This document shows positions 44,062-52,382 of a DNA stretch of 64,000 nucleotides, piece after piece. Source of the stretch: Streptomyces sulphureus DSM 40104. Its GTDB lineage: Bacteria > Actinomycetota > Actinomycetes > Streptomycetales > Streptomycetaceae. A program made the position numbers and the translations under genes. The stretch spans positions 478,716 to 542,715 of the forward strand of contig NZ_KB905813.1 of NCBI RefSeq assembly GCF_000381025.1, written 5' to 3'. The notes under the pieces were generated by a model that ran no database searches, was not told the origin of the DNA, and saw only the letters and a list, made by a program, of their open reading frames with translations. The number at the start of each line of letters is the position of its first letter. The stretch's first letter is position 1.

Positions 44062-44429
44062 ACAGCACGCCGTCTTCCGGAGGGGGGTGCCGCACGCAGC
44101 AGGTCGACTGGCTCTGTCGCCGGAACTGCTCCCCGTCTGAGCACGACAACGCTCGGCGCCCCTCGTCCCGTTGCAGGGTCGGGGGCGCTGTCGCGTCGTG
44201 CCTGTGCGCCCGAGCCGCGGGCTCTGCGGAGCTTTGTGCCGGGGGCAGTCTCGGAGCTGTGGCAGGGCGAGACGGTGAAGGGAGAGCGAGCTGCGCCCAG
44301 TTGGGCGACGAACAGCCACGGGAAACGGCTCCCCCGAAGAGTCGGCCGACGTGTGGCGCGGATCGGAGAACGGCCGCTGCCACCCCCGAGCGGAGGTGGC
44401 CGCGTGAGGACAGCGGGGTCGGTGCGGTG
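44062..44429. other. Convergent intergenic region; no gene recognised
   Basis: 368 bp between the sulfatase and the epimerase gene, which face each other. GC-rich with short inverted segments that may terminate both transcripts. No domain or start-RBS pair was found. Confidence 0.45.
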
Positions 44430-45422
44430 TCACCCGCCGCTTGCGAACAACTCCGGGTGTGCGCGCGCCCATGCGACGTACTCGGCGACCTGCTCGCTCA
44501 GCGGCGTCGGCTGCCAGGCCAGGTCGCGCTGGGCTCGGTCGGCGGCGTAGATGCCGTCCTTGCCGCTCTCGGCGTCCGGGTCCATGTCGGCGTCCGCCGT
44601 CTCCGGCGGGGCTTGCCGGGGCTCGACGCCGAAGAGCGCCAGGAGGTCGGGGACGCTGGTCCGGGTGCCGCTGGAGAGGTTGTAGGTTCCCCGTGCCGTG
44701 CCCTGACCGCGGGCGAGCAGGTGCAGGGCGCGGGCGGCTTCGGTCGCCCCGAGCCAGTCACCGCCCGCCCGGAGCGTGCGCTCGGTGAGCCCGACGGGCC
44801 GGCGGCGCACCGCTGCCGCGGCGAGGTGGTACGGCAGCGACATGACGGCGCGCCCCGGGCTCGGCCGTTCCATGGGGCCGAACATCTTGGTCAGGCGCGC
44901 CACCGGTACGTCGAGGTCGTAGAGCTCACCGAACCGTCGGGCGACGAGCTCGGCGGCGACTTTGCTGACGCCGTACATCTCGTCGGGCTCCGGCGCCGAG
45001 TCCTCCGTCAGCAAGCGCCGCGACGAACTCCCGTACACGGCGCCGCTGCTGACGAGGAGGACGCGGCGCACACTCTCCGTTCGCCGTGCGGCGTCGAGTA
45101 CGGCCGTCGTCCCTCCGACGTTGACGCGGACGAAACGGGCGGGGTCCCGATACTCGGTCGTTGCGTCGTGGGTGACGGTGGCCCCGTGCACCACCACGTC
45201 CGGCGCCGCCTTCGTGAGCGTCTCCGAGAGCGTTGCGCTGTCGGCGACGTCGGCCCGGGCGTAGTGCACCCGTTCCTCGTGTCCGGCGAGGAAGCCGGTG
45301 AGGACCTCGTCGGGCGGATGCAGGTCGACGGCGGTGACGACGGCGTCGGGCTCCGTGGCGAGTAGCTGTTTGACGAGGACGCTCATGACGAAGCCCCCGG
45401 CGCCTGTGACCAGGTAGTGCAT
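44430..45422 (-). CDS. NAD-dependent epimerase/dehydrogenase (DenD/GalE-like)
   Basis: 330 residues. Extended-SDR fold starting MHYLVTGAGGFVMSVLVKQL. The Rossmann glycine motif is atypical: TGxxGxxG is TGAGGFVM, the third glycine being Met. The catalytic triad is present: Ser in VLLVSSGAVYG and Tyr-Lys in EMYGVSKVAAELV (about residues 144-156). The C-terminal half (ARLTKMFGPMERPSPG, GDWLGATEAARALHLLA) resembles D-erythronate dehydrogenase (DenD) and sugar epimerases of the family. It likely oxidises or epimerises a sugar or sugar acid imported by the ECF transporter, whose ATPase gene ends only 2 bp before it starts. Last gene of the operon. Confidence 0.82.
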   Translation of the reverse strand: MHYLVTGAGGFVMSVLVKQLLATEPDAVVTAVDLHPPDEVLTGFLAGHEERVHYARADVADSATLSETLTKAAPDVVVHGATVTHDATTEYRDPARFVRVNVGGTTAVLDAARRTESVRRVLLVSSGAVYGSSSRRLLTEDSAPEPDEMYGVSKVAAELVARRFGELYDLDVPVARLTKMFGPMERPSPGRAVMSLPYHLAAAAVRRRPVGLTERTLRAGGDWLGATEAARALHLLARGQGTARGTYNLSSGTRTSVPDLLALFGVEPRQAPPETADADMDPDAESGKDGIYAADRAQRDLAWQPTPLSEQVAEYVAWARAHPELFASGG

Positions 45423-45424
45423 GT

Positions 45425-46312
45425 TCAGTGGACCTTGTCGTCGTGGATCGGGGATACGTCGGGTGACGCTGCCGGGGTGCGGCTCTCGCTCATCGCACGG
45501 ACCGCGTCGTCGACCGTCAGGACGCCGGGGAGACCGAGTTCGGCGGCGAGCACCGCCGCCTGCGGAGGCCGGATGTTGCTCTCCTGGATGACCTCGCGCT
45601 GCGAGAAGACCTCGGCCGGCGAGCCGTCGGTCAGGAGGCGGCCCTGGCGCATGGCGATGACGCGGGTGGCGTACTCGGCGACCAGCGCCATGTCGTGGGA
45701 GATGATGACGATCGTCCGGCCACGGGCGTGGTGGTGGGCGAGGGCGTCGAGGATCTTGCGCGACTCCGCCCGGTCCTGCCCCGTGGTGGGTTCGTCGACG
45801 ACGGCGACGTCGCACCCCATGATCAGGGTCGAGGCGATGGCGAGGCGTTGGCGTTCGCCCCGGGAGAGGTGGATGGGGTTGGTCTCCTCGTGCCCCTCCA
45901 GGCCCACCAACTCCAGGCTGCTGCGCACCTCTCGGGCGAGCTCCGCGGGGTCGGTGCCGAGGTTGCGCGGCCCGTACTCGAGCTCTTCGCGGCAGGTGTC
46001 GTGGAAGATCTGGCGGTCCGGGTTCTGGAAGACGTACCCCACGGTCGCGGCGAGATGGTGCAGCCGTGTGCCGCGGGTGTCCACCGTGGCGCCGTCCTTG
46101 GTGTGCAGACGGACCGTACCGCGGGGGTTCGTCGGCCGGAGCAGGCCGTTGAAGTGCTTGGCGAGAGTCGTCTTGCCCGAGCCGTTCCTGCCGATGATCG
46201 CGACGAACTCGCCCCGGCCGATCGTCAGATCGACCCCGGCCAGAGCCGCCGCGCCTCGACCGTAGGTGTGCTCGACGTCGACCATCTCGATGACGTTCTC
46301 CGAGTGGTTCAT
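45425..46312 (-). CDS. ECF transporter ATP-binding subunit (EcfA, second copy)
   Basis: 295 residues. Walker A GRNGSGKTTLAKHFNGLLRP (about residue 40), Q-loop in VGYVFQNPDRQIFHDTCREE, ABC signature LSRGERQRLAIAS and Walker B VAVVDEPTTGQDRAESR. The FQNPDxQIF motif after the Q-loop is characteristic of ECF/Cbi ATPases rather than of sugar importers. It dimerises with the other EcfA to power vitamin or metabolite uptake. Overlaps the first EcfA by 4 bp. Confidence 0.92.
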   Translation of the reverse strand: MNHSENVIEMVDVEHTYGRGAAALAGVDLTIGRGEFVAIIGRNGSGKTTLAKHFNGLLRPTNPRGTVRLHTKDGATVDTRGTRLHHLAATVGYVFQNPDRQIFHDTCREELEYGPRNLGTDPAELAREVRSSLELVGLEGHEETNPIHLSRGERQRLAIASTLIMGCDVAVVDEPTTGQDRAESRKILDALAHHHARGRTIVIISHDMALVAEYATRVIAMRQGRLLTDGSPAEVFSQREVIQESNIRPPQAAVLAAELGLPGVLTVDDAVRAMSESRTPAASPDVSPIHDDKVH

Positions 46313-47175
46313 GAGCGGTTCCTGTCACTGTGCGGGTCGTTCGTCATCGCCTGCCAGGCGGCCACCGCCTTGGGAACGGAGAGCGGCACCTCGGCGTCCC
46401 AGTGCCCCCGCTCCTTCAACCGCAGGGCGATGTCGAGGACTTGGGGCCGGTCCGGCGCCGTCGGGCCCGTGAGCACGTCGCGGGGGCTGCCGGCCGCCTC
46501 GACGCGTCCGTGCCTCAGGACGAGAAGACGGTCGGCGTAGACGGCCAGCTCCTCGACCTTGTGCTCGACGAGGAGGACGGTGACGCCCTCGCCCGCGAGT
46601 ACACGGATGGCGTCCATGACGCTCTCGGTGCCTGCCGGGTCGAGTTCGGACGTCGGCTCGTCGAGGAGCATGATCCGCGGGTTGAGGCAGAAGATCGACG
46701 CGACGACGACGCGCTGCTTCTCCCCGCCCGAGAGGGCGTGCGTGAACCGGTCGAGAAGGCCGCCGATGTCGAAGAGTTGGCAGGCCCGCTCCAGGCGGCG
46801 TTCGATCTCCGGTACCGGCGTCCCCCGGTTCTCCATGCCCCAGACGAGCTCTTCGCGCACCACGGTGTTGACGAGCTGCACCTCCGGGTCCTGCATGACG
46901 AGGCCGACGGTCTCGGTGATCTCGGAGAGACCGGCGAACTCCGAGAGCGGACGCCCGAAGACGAATACTTCGCCGCGCATGCCGGCGTTGTCCTCGTGAC
47001 GGGGGATGACGCCCGACAGGCACTGCATCAGGGTCGACTTCCCTGCGCCTGTCGGACCGAGGATGCCCAGGATCTCCCCGGGGGCGACCTCGAAGTCGAC
47101 CTCGTCTAGCGCGCGTTGCTCGGCCCCCTCGTAGCGGACGGACAGGCCGGAGACCGCCAGTGCTGGTGCAGTCAT
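46309..47175 (-). CDS. ECF transporter ATP-binding subunit (EcfA, first copy)
   Basis: 288 residues, start ATG 47175. Walker A GPTGAGKSTLMQCLSGVIPR, Q-loop VGLVMQDPEVQLVNTVVREE (the MQDPExQL form of ECF ATPases), signature LSGGEKQRVVVAS, Walker B IMLLDEPTSELDP and the His switch in LLVEHKVEE. Together with the second EcfA this makes the asymmetric A/A' pair. Starts 2 bp after the EcfT stop. Confidence 0.92.
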   Translation of the reverse strand: MTAPALAVSGLSVRYEGAEQRALDEVDFEVAPGEILGILGPTGAGKSTLMQCLSGVIPRHEDNAGMRGEVFVFGRPLSEFAGLSEITETVGLVMQDPEVQLVNTVVREELVWGMENRGTPVPEIERRLERACQLFDIGGLLDRFTHALSGGEKQRVVVASIFCLNPRIMLLDEPTSELDPAGTESVMDAIRVLAGEGVTVLLVEHKVEELAVYADRLLVLRHGRVEAAGSPRDVLTGPTAPDRPQVLDIALRLKERGHWDAEVPLSVPKAVAAWQAMTNDPHSDRNRS

Positions 47176-47177
47176 GT

Positions 47178-47975
47178 TCACGCCCCTTCGGTGAATGGTG
47201 CGGGAAGCTGCCACTGCATGACCAGGAGCGCGGCGGCCACCAGGACCACGCCGGCGATCAGCCAGGCGTCAGCCGCCCGGAAGGAAGTCGTCCGGTAGAA
47301 GGTCCGCCGCCCGGGCAGGCTGTAGCCGCGCAGCTCCATCGACAGGGCGATGTCGCTGCTGCGCTTCATGGAGCCGGCGAGCATCGGAAAGAGCATCCGG
47401 ACGATCGCGCGACCGCGCCGGATCGGGTGCCGCGAGCTGGTCTCGGCCGACCCGCGCACCGCCATGGCGGTGAGCAGAGTGCGTGCCTCGTCCTGCAGCA
47501 GCGGCAGGAAGCGGAAGGCGAAGCTCGTCAGGTAGGCGAACTTGTAGGGCAGACCTGCCTTGTTGAGCGCGAGCGCGATGTCCGAGGGGCTCGTCGTCAC
47601 CGAGAATCCGTAGAAGCAGATCCCCATGGCGAACAGGCGCATGCCGATGCCCAACCCGAGCAGCACGCCCTCCCGCGAGAGGGAGACCCCGGCGACGGTG
47701 GCCAGCGCCGGTCCTCCTTGGACGAGCGCCTGCAACAGGGTGAGCAGCAGGATCAGCGGGATGATCAGGAGCAGCGCCTTGGCATAGGACGCCGGCGTGA
47801 TGCGTGCGGAGGCGGCGAGGCCGACGACGACCACGGCGGTGAGCACGACGAGCACGTCGATGCGCGTCGTCATCAGTGCCAGGACGAGCACGACGAGGAT
47901 GGCGGCGATCTTCGCGCGGGCGTCCGCGCGGTGGAGGAACGTCCCTCCCGGCTGGTAGAGCATCGTTCCGCTCAT
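47178..47975 (-). CDS. ECF transporter transmembrane subunit (EcfT)
   Basis: 265 residues with about five hydrophobic helices: KIAAILVVLVLALMTT, VVLTAVVVVGLAASA, ALLLIIPLILLLTLLQALV and the C-terminal WLIAGVVLVAAALLVMQW. The CbiQ/EcfT coupling-helix motifs are TAMAVRGSAETSSRHP and ALSMELRGYSLPGRRT (about residues 170-225), including the Ala-Arg-Gly signature as VRG and LRG. It scaffolds the S-component on the two ATPases. Part of a tightly packed operon. Confidence 0.9.
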   Translation of the reverse strand: MSGTMLYQPGGTFLHRADARAKIAAILVVLVLALMTTRIDVLVVLTAVVVVGLAASARITPASYAKALLLIIPLILLLTLLQALVQGGPALATVAGVSLSREGVLLGLGIGMRLFAMGICFYGFSVTTSPSDIALALNKAGLPYKFAYLTSFAFRFLPLLQDEARTLLTAMAVRGSAETSSRHPIRRGRAIVRMLFPMLAGSMKRSSDIALSMELRGYSLPGRRTFYRTTSFRAADAWLIAGVVLVAAALLVMQWQLPAPFTEGA

Positions 47976-48005
47976 CGGGAGCTCCCCTTGGTTCGTGTGG
48001 ACCGG

Positions 48006-48638
48006 TCAGACGGCATCGGCGGCCGCCTTGAGGTCGCGTTGCTTCTGGACGAGTCCGGTGTTGACCAGCCGACGCATGATCCCGTAGGTGATGAACGAGC
48101 CGAGGAGGTAGCACGGCTGCACGACGAGGACCTGACCTGTGATGAAGTCCCAGGGCAGGTGCAGGATGACGCGGTTGCCGAGGCCGAACATGAGGGCGTC
48201 GCACACGCCGCCGAGCTGTCCGATGAGAAGGACCTGCCACAACTTCAGGCCCTTGTCCCGCGACTTCACCAGCCACACCAGCAGCGCCACGGGGACCGTG
48301 TGCGCGGCGTTGGTGAGGAAGAGGAAGGGCGCCATCGGTTGGGAGGCCGTGAGGTTGGAGATGATCGGGTTGATCCACGCGGTGATCAGGGCTCCGGTGA
48401 GGCCGTAGAACGCCGCGGAGGGCACCCATATCGCGCAGACGACGATCGCCGACACGATCGGAATGCTGCCGCCGGTCAGGGCGAGGTCGAGGCGCTCGGT
48501 GATCTGGTTGATCACCGCCATGGTGAGCCCCAGGAAGACGCACGTGATGATGGTGCGGGTGTCTCGGGGGAGCAGTCGGAACTTCCAATTGGGGAGTCTC
48601 GCCCACCACTTCGCCGACGCCGCTTGTGTCGTTGCCAT
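48006..48638 (-). CDS. ECF transporter substrate-binding S-component, specificity unknown
   Basis: 210 residues, six predicted membrane helices: IITCVFLGLTMAVINQITER, IPIVSAIVVCAIWVPSAAFY, GALITAWINPIISNL, MAPFLFLTNAAHTVPVALLV, LWQVLLIGQLGGVCDALMFG and VVQPCYLLGSFITYGIMRRL. The size and six-helix layout fit S-components (BioY, ThiT, RibU families), but the sequence does not match the motifs of any I recognise. S-components set substrate specificity. Neighbours (sialidase-fold protein upstream, epimerase downstream) suggest a sugar-like ligand. Lies 30 bp before ecfT. Confidence 0.8.
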   Translation of the reverse strand: MATTQAASAKWWARLPNWKFRLLPRDTRTIITCVFLGLTMAVINQITERLDLALTGGSIPIVSAIVVCAIWVPSAAFYGLTGALITAWINPIISNLTASQPMAPFLFLTNAAHTVPVALLVWLVKSRDKGLKLWQVLLIGQLGGVCDALMFGLGNRVILHLPWDFITGQVLVVQPCYLLGSFITYGIMRRLVNTGLVQKQRDLKAAADAV

Positions 48639-48722
48639 GGATCTTTCCTCTGCTGATGCGAGCCAATGCGGATCGGTGCGGCGCCCCCAGAGGTGGTCGG
48701 CGTGATCACCGCGGGCGCCAGT

Positions 48723-49889
48723 TCACCGGGTGGCGGTCGTCCCGGGCTCGGGCTGCGCGAGGGCGCGGTTGACGAGCACGCGGGAGGCGGAGCCGTCGCT
48801 GTCCATCCGGCCGGCCAGGATGTCGTCCTCGGTGAACCTGGCGAGGTAGACGGCCCGGTCGCCGAAGCGGTCATGGTCGTAGACGACGAAGAGCCGACCG
48901 TCGTCGGTGATGGCGGCGTCGGGGTAGGAGACGTCGTCACGGTCGTCGAGGAGGAGGCGGTGCGGCCAGCTCACGCCGTCGTCGTCGCTGAGGAAGGCCG
49001 TGAGGTTGGTGCGGCCCTTCCACTCCTTGACGTCGCCCTGCTGCTCGATCTCCGCGCGAGGGCGACGATCCCCGAAATCCGCGTGGTTGATCATCAGGAG
49101 GCGGCCCGAAGGCAGTCGGCGGATGTGGAAGCGGGAGCAGGGGCCGTCGACGTGGCTGAGGCGACCCGGCGTCCACGTCCGGCCGCCGTCCTCCGAGAAG
49201 CTTTCGCCGACGCCGTCGAACCGTCGGACGAGCATCCACAGTGTGCCGTCGCGCTTTTCGACGACCATGTGTTCGTCGAAGCTGCGGTTGGGTATGTCGG
49301 CCCCGCCGAGGTAGGAGACCGTCTCGCCCGCGTCGGTCGAGGCGTAGACGTTGGAGAACCGCTCCTGCTCCAGCGGGTGTTCCTCGGTGGCGGCGTGGCA
49401 GGCCCAGATCGCTGCGGGGAAGAGCCAGGTCCCGTCGGAGAGCACGGTGGGCTTGTTCATCATGATGCCGTTGGCTATCCGGCGCGGGGCGGACCAGACG
49501 GGCTCGTCGTCGTCGGGGTTGTCGCTGGTCGCGGCCCAGACGCCGATCCGGCCGTCGAAGAAGCCGCTGCTCTGGTTCCAGGTGAGCCAGAGCCTGTCGG
49601 CGGGGTCCCGCCACAGCGTCGGGTCGTACACGCGCACCGCCGGGTCGTCGTGCTCGACGACGAACCGGGGGCCGGTCCAGGTGCTGCCGTCGTCGTCGCT
49701 GGTCGTGACGACGACGAAGTTGCCCGAGGTCTCCGTCTCCTGCCCGGTGTACCAGTTGACGTAGAGCCGACCGCCCCGGGTGCGCTCCACCGAGGGGATG
49801 CCCTGCCACTTGCGGTGCTCGTCCTGGTACCGGGCACCGGCGGGGCGCGGAAGGATACGGGCGGGGGCCATGGTGCCTGCTTGGGGCAT
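48723..49889 (-). CDS. Sialidase-fold protein with Asp-boxes (BNR repeats)
   Basis: 388 residues, RBS CAGGAGCAGGC. At least four Asp-box (SxDxGxTW) repeats mark the six-bladed propeller: TSDDDGSTW, ASTDAGETVS, SEDGGRTW and LSDDDGVSW. Arg and Asp/Tyr residues of the exo-sialidase active site may be in GIPSVERTRGGRLYVNW and VSYPDAAITDDGRLFVVY. There is no signal peptide, so it acts in the cytosol. Family members include sialidases, but many bacterial intracellular ones have other glycoside or lyase roles. First gene of the operon carrying the ECF importer; putative operator at 49964. Starts 84 bp upstream of the S-component gene. Confidence 0.85.
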   Translation of the reverse strand: MPQAGTMAPARILPRPAGARYQDEHRKWQGIPSVERTRGGRLYVNWYTGQETETSGNFVVVTTSDDDGSTWTGPRFVVEHDDPAVRVYDPTLWRDPADRLWLTWNQSSGFFDGRIGVWAATSDNPDDDEPVWSAPRRIANGIMMNKPTVLSDGTWLFPAAIWACHAATEEHPLEQERFSNVYASTDAGETVSYLGGADIPNRSFDEHMVVEKRDGTLWMLVRRFDGVGESFSEDGGRTWTPGRLSHVDGPCSRFHIRRLPSGRLLMINHADFGDRRPRAEIEQQGDVKEWKGRTNLTAFLSDDDGVSWPHRLLLDDRDDVSYPDAAITDDGRLFVVYDHDRFGDRAVYLARFTEDDILAGRMDSDGSASRVLVNRALAQPEPGTTATR

Positions 49890-49963
49890 GCCTGCTCCTG
49901 TCGTCGGTGGTGCCGCATCGTCGAGCGTGCGGCGGTGCACGACAGTGTTGAGGAGCGCCTAGC

Positions 49964-49983
49964 GTCTGTCAATAGTGACGAAC
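49964..49983. promoter_or_regulatory. Putative FCD-regulator operator, copy 1
   Basis: GTCTGTCA-ATAG-TGACGAAC: the inner GTCA...TGAC pairs perfectly and the outer bases partly. It lies 74 bp upstream of the sialidase-fold gene, just before the regulator's stop codon. It matches the pattern GTnnGTCA-N4-TGACnAAC shared with the site at 50872-50891. Confidence 0.55.
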
Positions 49984-49995
49984 GCTGCTCGTGAG

Positions 49996-50757
49996 CTACT
50001 CGCCCGCGGGCATCCAGTCCAGCAGCCGCTGGACGAGGACCTCGTTCCCCCCGACGATCGACGTCTCCACGGCCGCGATCATCTCCTCGAAGTGCGCCCT
50101 CATGGCCTCTTCGGCACCTGCGGCATCGCGGTGGCCGATCCGGTCCAGCACCGCCCGGTGCTCGGCGATCACCTTCTCCTCGTCGCGCCGGGTGGCGAGG
50201 ATGGTGTCGAGCACCGCTTCCACTCGGTCCAAATGGGACGCGAGCATCATCTCGGCGGCCACTTTGAGCATCCTGTTCGTCGACATCTCGACCAGCGCCC
50301 GGTGGAACCGCAGCCCCGGCTGCTCGATCAGGGGGGCGCTGCCGACGGTGTGGGCGTGCTGGTCGCACAGCTCCCGCAGCTCCACCAGCCGGCCCTCCTC
50401 CGGCTCGCGAGCCGCATCGCCCGCGACCGCGCTCTCCACCGCCCGGCGCGCCCTGAGCAGGTCGAGGAGGTCCTTGGTGTCGCGCACCGCGTGCTGCAGC
50501 GAGTCCGAGGTGCGGTGGGTCAGAACGGCTTCGGCCGCTCGGCGTCGCCCCTCGGCGGCGAGCGTGCGCCCCTTGGCGCCGACGGGCGTCGTCCAACCCC
50601 GCGCATCCATCTCCCGCAGCAGGCGCGAGACGGAGGACTCGCTGAGCTCCCTGCCCCGCTGTGCCAGCTCGCGCTGCGCGTTGCGGGTGCCCAGCGGGGT
50701 GCTGGACGCCGACATCAACTGCAGCAGCGCCAGCATGGCCCCTTCGCGGTCGTTCAT
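49996..50757 (-). CDS. FCD-domain transcriptional regulator
   Basis: 253 residues from ATG 50757 (GAGGGGACGATC). N-terminal helix-turn-helix: GAMLALLQLMSASSTPLGTR and RGRELSESSVSRLLREMDAR. The FCD domain (about residues 85-240) has DTKDLLDLLRARRAVESAV, the His/Asp-bearing helix IEQPGLRFHRALVEMSTNRM, VIAEHRAVLDRIGHRD and AEEAMRAHFEEMI. FCD domains bind metal and small carboxylates. The HTH is not a typical GntR winged helix but an NrpR-like or wHTH variant. It is the closest upstream gene to the sialidase/ECF operon on the same strand, with palindromes on both sides, so it probably autoregulates and controls the operon and the divergent deacetylase. Confidence 0.82.
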   Translation of the reverse strand: MNDREGAMLALLQLMSASSTPLGTRNAQRELAQRGRELSESSVSRLLREMDARGWTTPVGAKGRTLAAEGRRRAAEAVLTHRTSDSLQHAVRDTKDLLDLLRARRAVESAVAGDAAREPEEGRLVELRELCDQHAHTVGSAPLIEQPGLRFHRALVEMSTNRMLKVAAEMMLASHLDRVEAVLDTILATRRDEEKVIAEHRAVLDRIGHRDAAGAEEAMRAHFEEMIAAVETSIVGGNEVLVQRLLDWMPAGE

Positions 50758-50871
50758 GATCGTCCCCTCGCTCGTCCCTTCGGACGCCTCGTTCGCCACC
50801 GGCCCTCGCCCGGGGCGAGGGGCAGGCCGCCGAAGAGCGTGCACTTGACGCGGAGCACCTCGGCGACCATG

Positions 50872-50891
50872 GTTAGTCAAAACTGACCAAC
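50872..50891. promoter_or_regulatory. Putative FCD-regulator operator, copy 2
   Basis: GTTAGTCA-AAAC-TGACCAAC: arms match at 7 of 8 positions. It lies in the 207-bp gap between the divergent FCD regulator and the PuuE-type deacetylase, about 74 bp before the deacetylase start. Same pattern as 49964-49983. Confidence 0.6.
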
Positions 50892-50964
50892 GCCTGCCGG
50901 TCACAGGGTACCGTGCGTGTGCCCGTGGCAGCACGGCCTTTCGCGATCAAGGCAGGGACTGCTG

Positions 50965-51921
50965 ATGCCCCCCTTCCCCTCCAGCGACTACCCCCGAGAC
51001 CTGGCCGGCTACGGCAGGCAACTCCCGCACGCACAGTGGCCCGGCGGAGCGAAGGTGGCCGTGCAGTTCGTCGTCAACGTGGAGGAGGGCGGCGAGAACA
51101 ACATTCTCCACGGTGACGACGCCTCGGAGGCGTTTCTCACCGAGGAACCGACCGCCGCACTGCCCGGGCGCCGCAACCTCAACGTCGAGTCGCAGTACGA
51201 GTACGGCACCCGCGCGGGCTTCTGGCGGCTGCGACGCATGTTCGCGGAGCGCGGTCTCCCGGTGACGGTCTTCGGGATCGCCGAGTCGCTCCGGCGCAAT
51301 CCCGAACTCGTGGCGGCGGCAGGGGAGTCCGGCTGGGAGCTGGCCTCGCACTCGCTCCGGTGGATCAACTACGCGGCACTCGACGCGGAGACCGAGCGGG
51401 CACACGTCGAGCGGGCGGTGCAGATCCACGCCGATGTGTGCGGCGAGCCGCCGCTCGGTTGGTACACCGGTCGCAACAGCGAGAACACCCGCCGCCTCGT
51501 CGTCGAGCACGGCGGTTTCCTCTACGACTCGGACTCCTTCAGCGACGACCTGCCGTACTGGACCGACGTCGAGGGCACCGCCCACCTCGTCGTTCCCTAC
51601 ACCCTCGACAACAACGACGGTCGCTACGTCAACACCTACGGGTTCCAGTCCGAGTCCTTCTCCTCCTATCTCACGCGGGCGTTGGAGCTCTTGCTCGAAG
51701 AGGGGGCGGAGTTCCCCAAGATGATGAGCGTCGGGCTGCACCTTCGGATCAGTGGACGCCCCGGCCGTGCGGCGGACCTCCGCAGGTTCCTCGACTTCGT
51801 CGCGGAACGCTCCGACGTCTGGGTCGCACGCCGCGTGGACATCGCCCGCCATTGGCGCACGGTCCACCCGGCGGCGCAGTGGTTGCCGGACTCCGTGGAC
51901 CCCTGGCGCGGGACGGGGTGA
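50965..51921 (+). CDS. PuuE-type polysaccharide-deacetylase-fold hydrolase (allantoinase-like)
   Basis: 318 residues. NodB-like catalytic fold with the PuuE motifs VQFVVNVEEGGENN (Asp/Glu at metal site), AFLTEEPTAALPGRRNLNVE, GWELASHSLRWINYAALDAE (His-ligand block SHxxRW), GWYTGRNSENTRRLVVEHGG and YDSDSFSDDLPYWTDVEGT. PuuE proteins hydrolyse allantoin or related cyclic amides rather than chitin or xylan. The gene is divergent from the FCD regulator, with an operator between, so it is likely in the same regulon as the ECF operon. Whether its substrate is the transported compound is unknown. Confidence 0.85.
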   Translation: MPPFPSSDYPRDLAGYGRQLPHAQWPGGAKVAVQFVVNVEEGGENNILHGDDASEAFLTEEPTAALPGRRNLNVESQYEYGTRAGFWRLRRMFAERGLPVTVFGIAESLRRNPELVAAAGESGWELASHSLRWINYAALDAETERAHVERAVQIHADVCGEPPLGWYTGRNSENTRRLVVEHGGFLYDSDSFSDDLPYWTDVEGTAHLVVPYTLDNNDGRYVNTYGFQSESFSSYLTRALELLLEEGAEFPKMMSVGLHLRISGRPGRAADLRRFLDFVAERSDVWVARRVDIARHWRTVHPAAQWLPDSVDPWRGTG

Positions 51922-52382
51922 CGGCGAATCGGCCGCTTAGTTGAGGCGCGCGAGATGATCACGAGCGCCGGAGCTGGTGAAGACCCGTGGCGAGGCGTCC
52001 TGTTGGCCGTCCAGGAAGCGCCTCGGTGCACGCGTCAGTGTGGCCAGGGGTGCGCACGGGGACCGGTGCGGGAGACGCGGGGAGCGCAGCTTTGCGTACG
52101 TCTGCCATGTCGTCTGCCGTAAGTGGAGGCAAGGCTTCTCCGCACGGCACGGAAGCGGACGCTTCGGCCGACGACGCGCGTGCACCGGCAGCGCTTCAGC
52201 CCGCGCCTTCGGCATAGGCCGCCGGCTGGACGGCGCACCGGTGGGGAAGTCGGCCCCGGAACCCACGAGTTCGGGGCCGACGTCACGTCCGTGGCACTCG
52301 GCCCGGCTGCTCACCGGACGCCGCGCTGCACGCCACCGAGGAGTCGGTGGCTGTCCGTGTGCGCAGCCTCCGCCCCGCCTGA
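51922..52382. other. Intergenic region; no gene supported
   Basis: 461 bp between the deacetylase and a convergent DUF5701 gene. Several Arg/Pro/Ala-rich open frames exist on both strands, but none has a domain, balanced composition or clear RBS. Local GC content is typical. Presumably 3' ends of both transcripts. Confidence 0.4.

Noticed and set aside
51937..52314. 125-codon minus-strand frame in the gap after the deacetylase
   Set aside because: Arg/Pro-rich composition, no recognisable domain and no RBS; consistent with random high-GC sequence.
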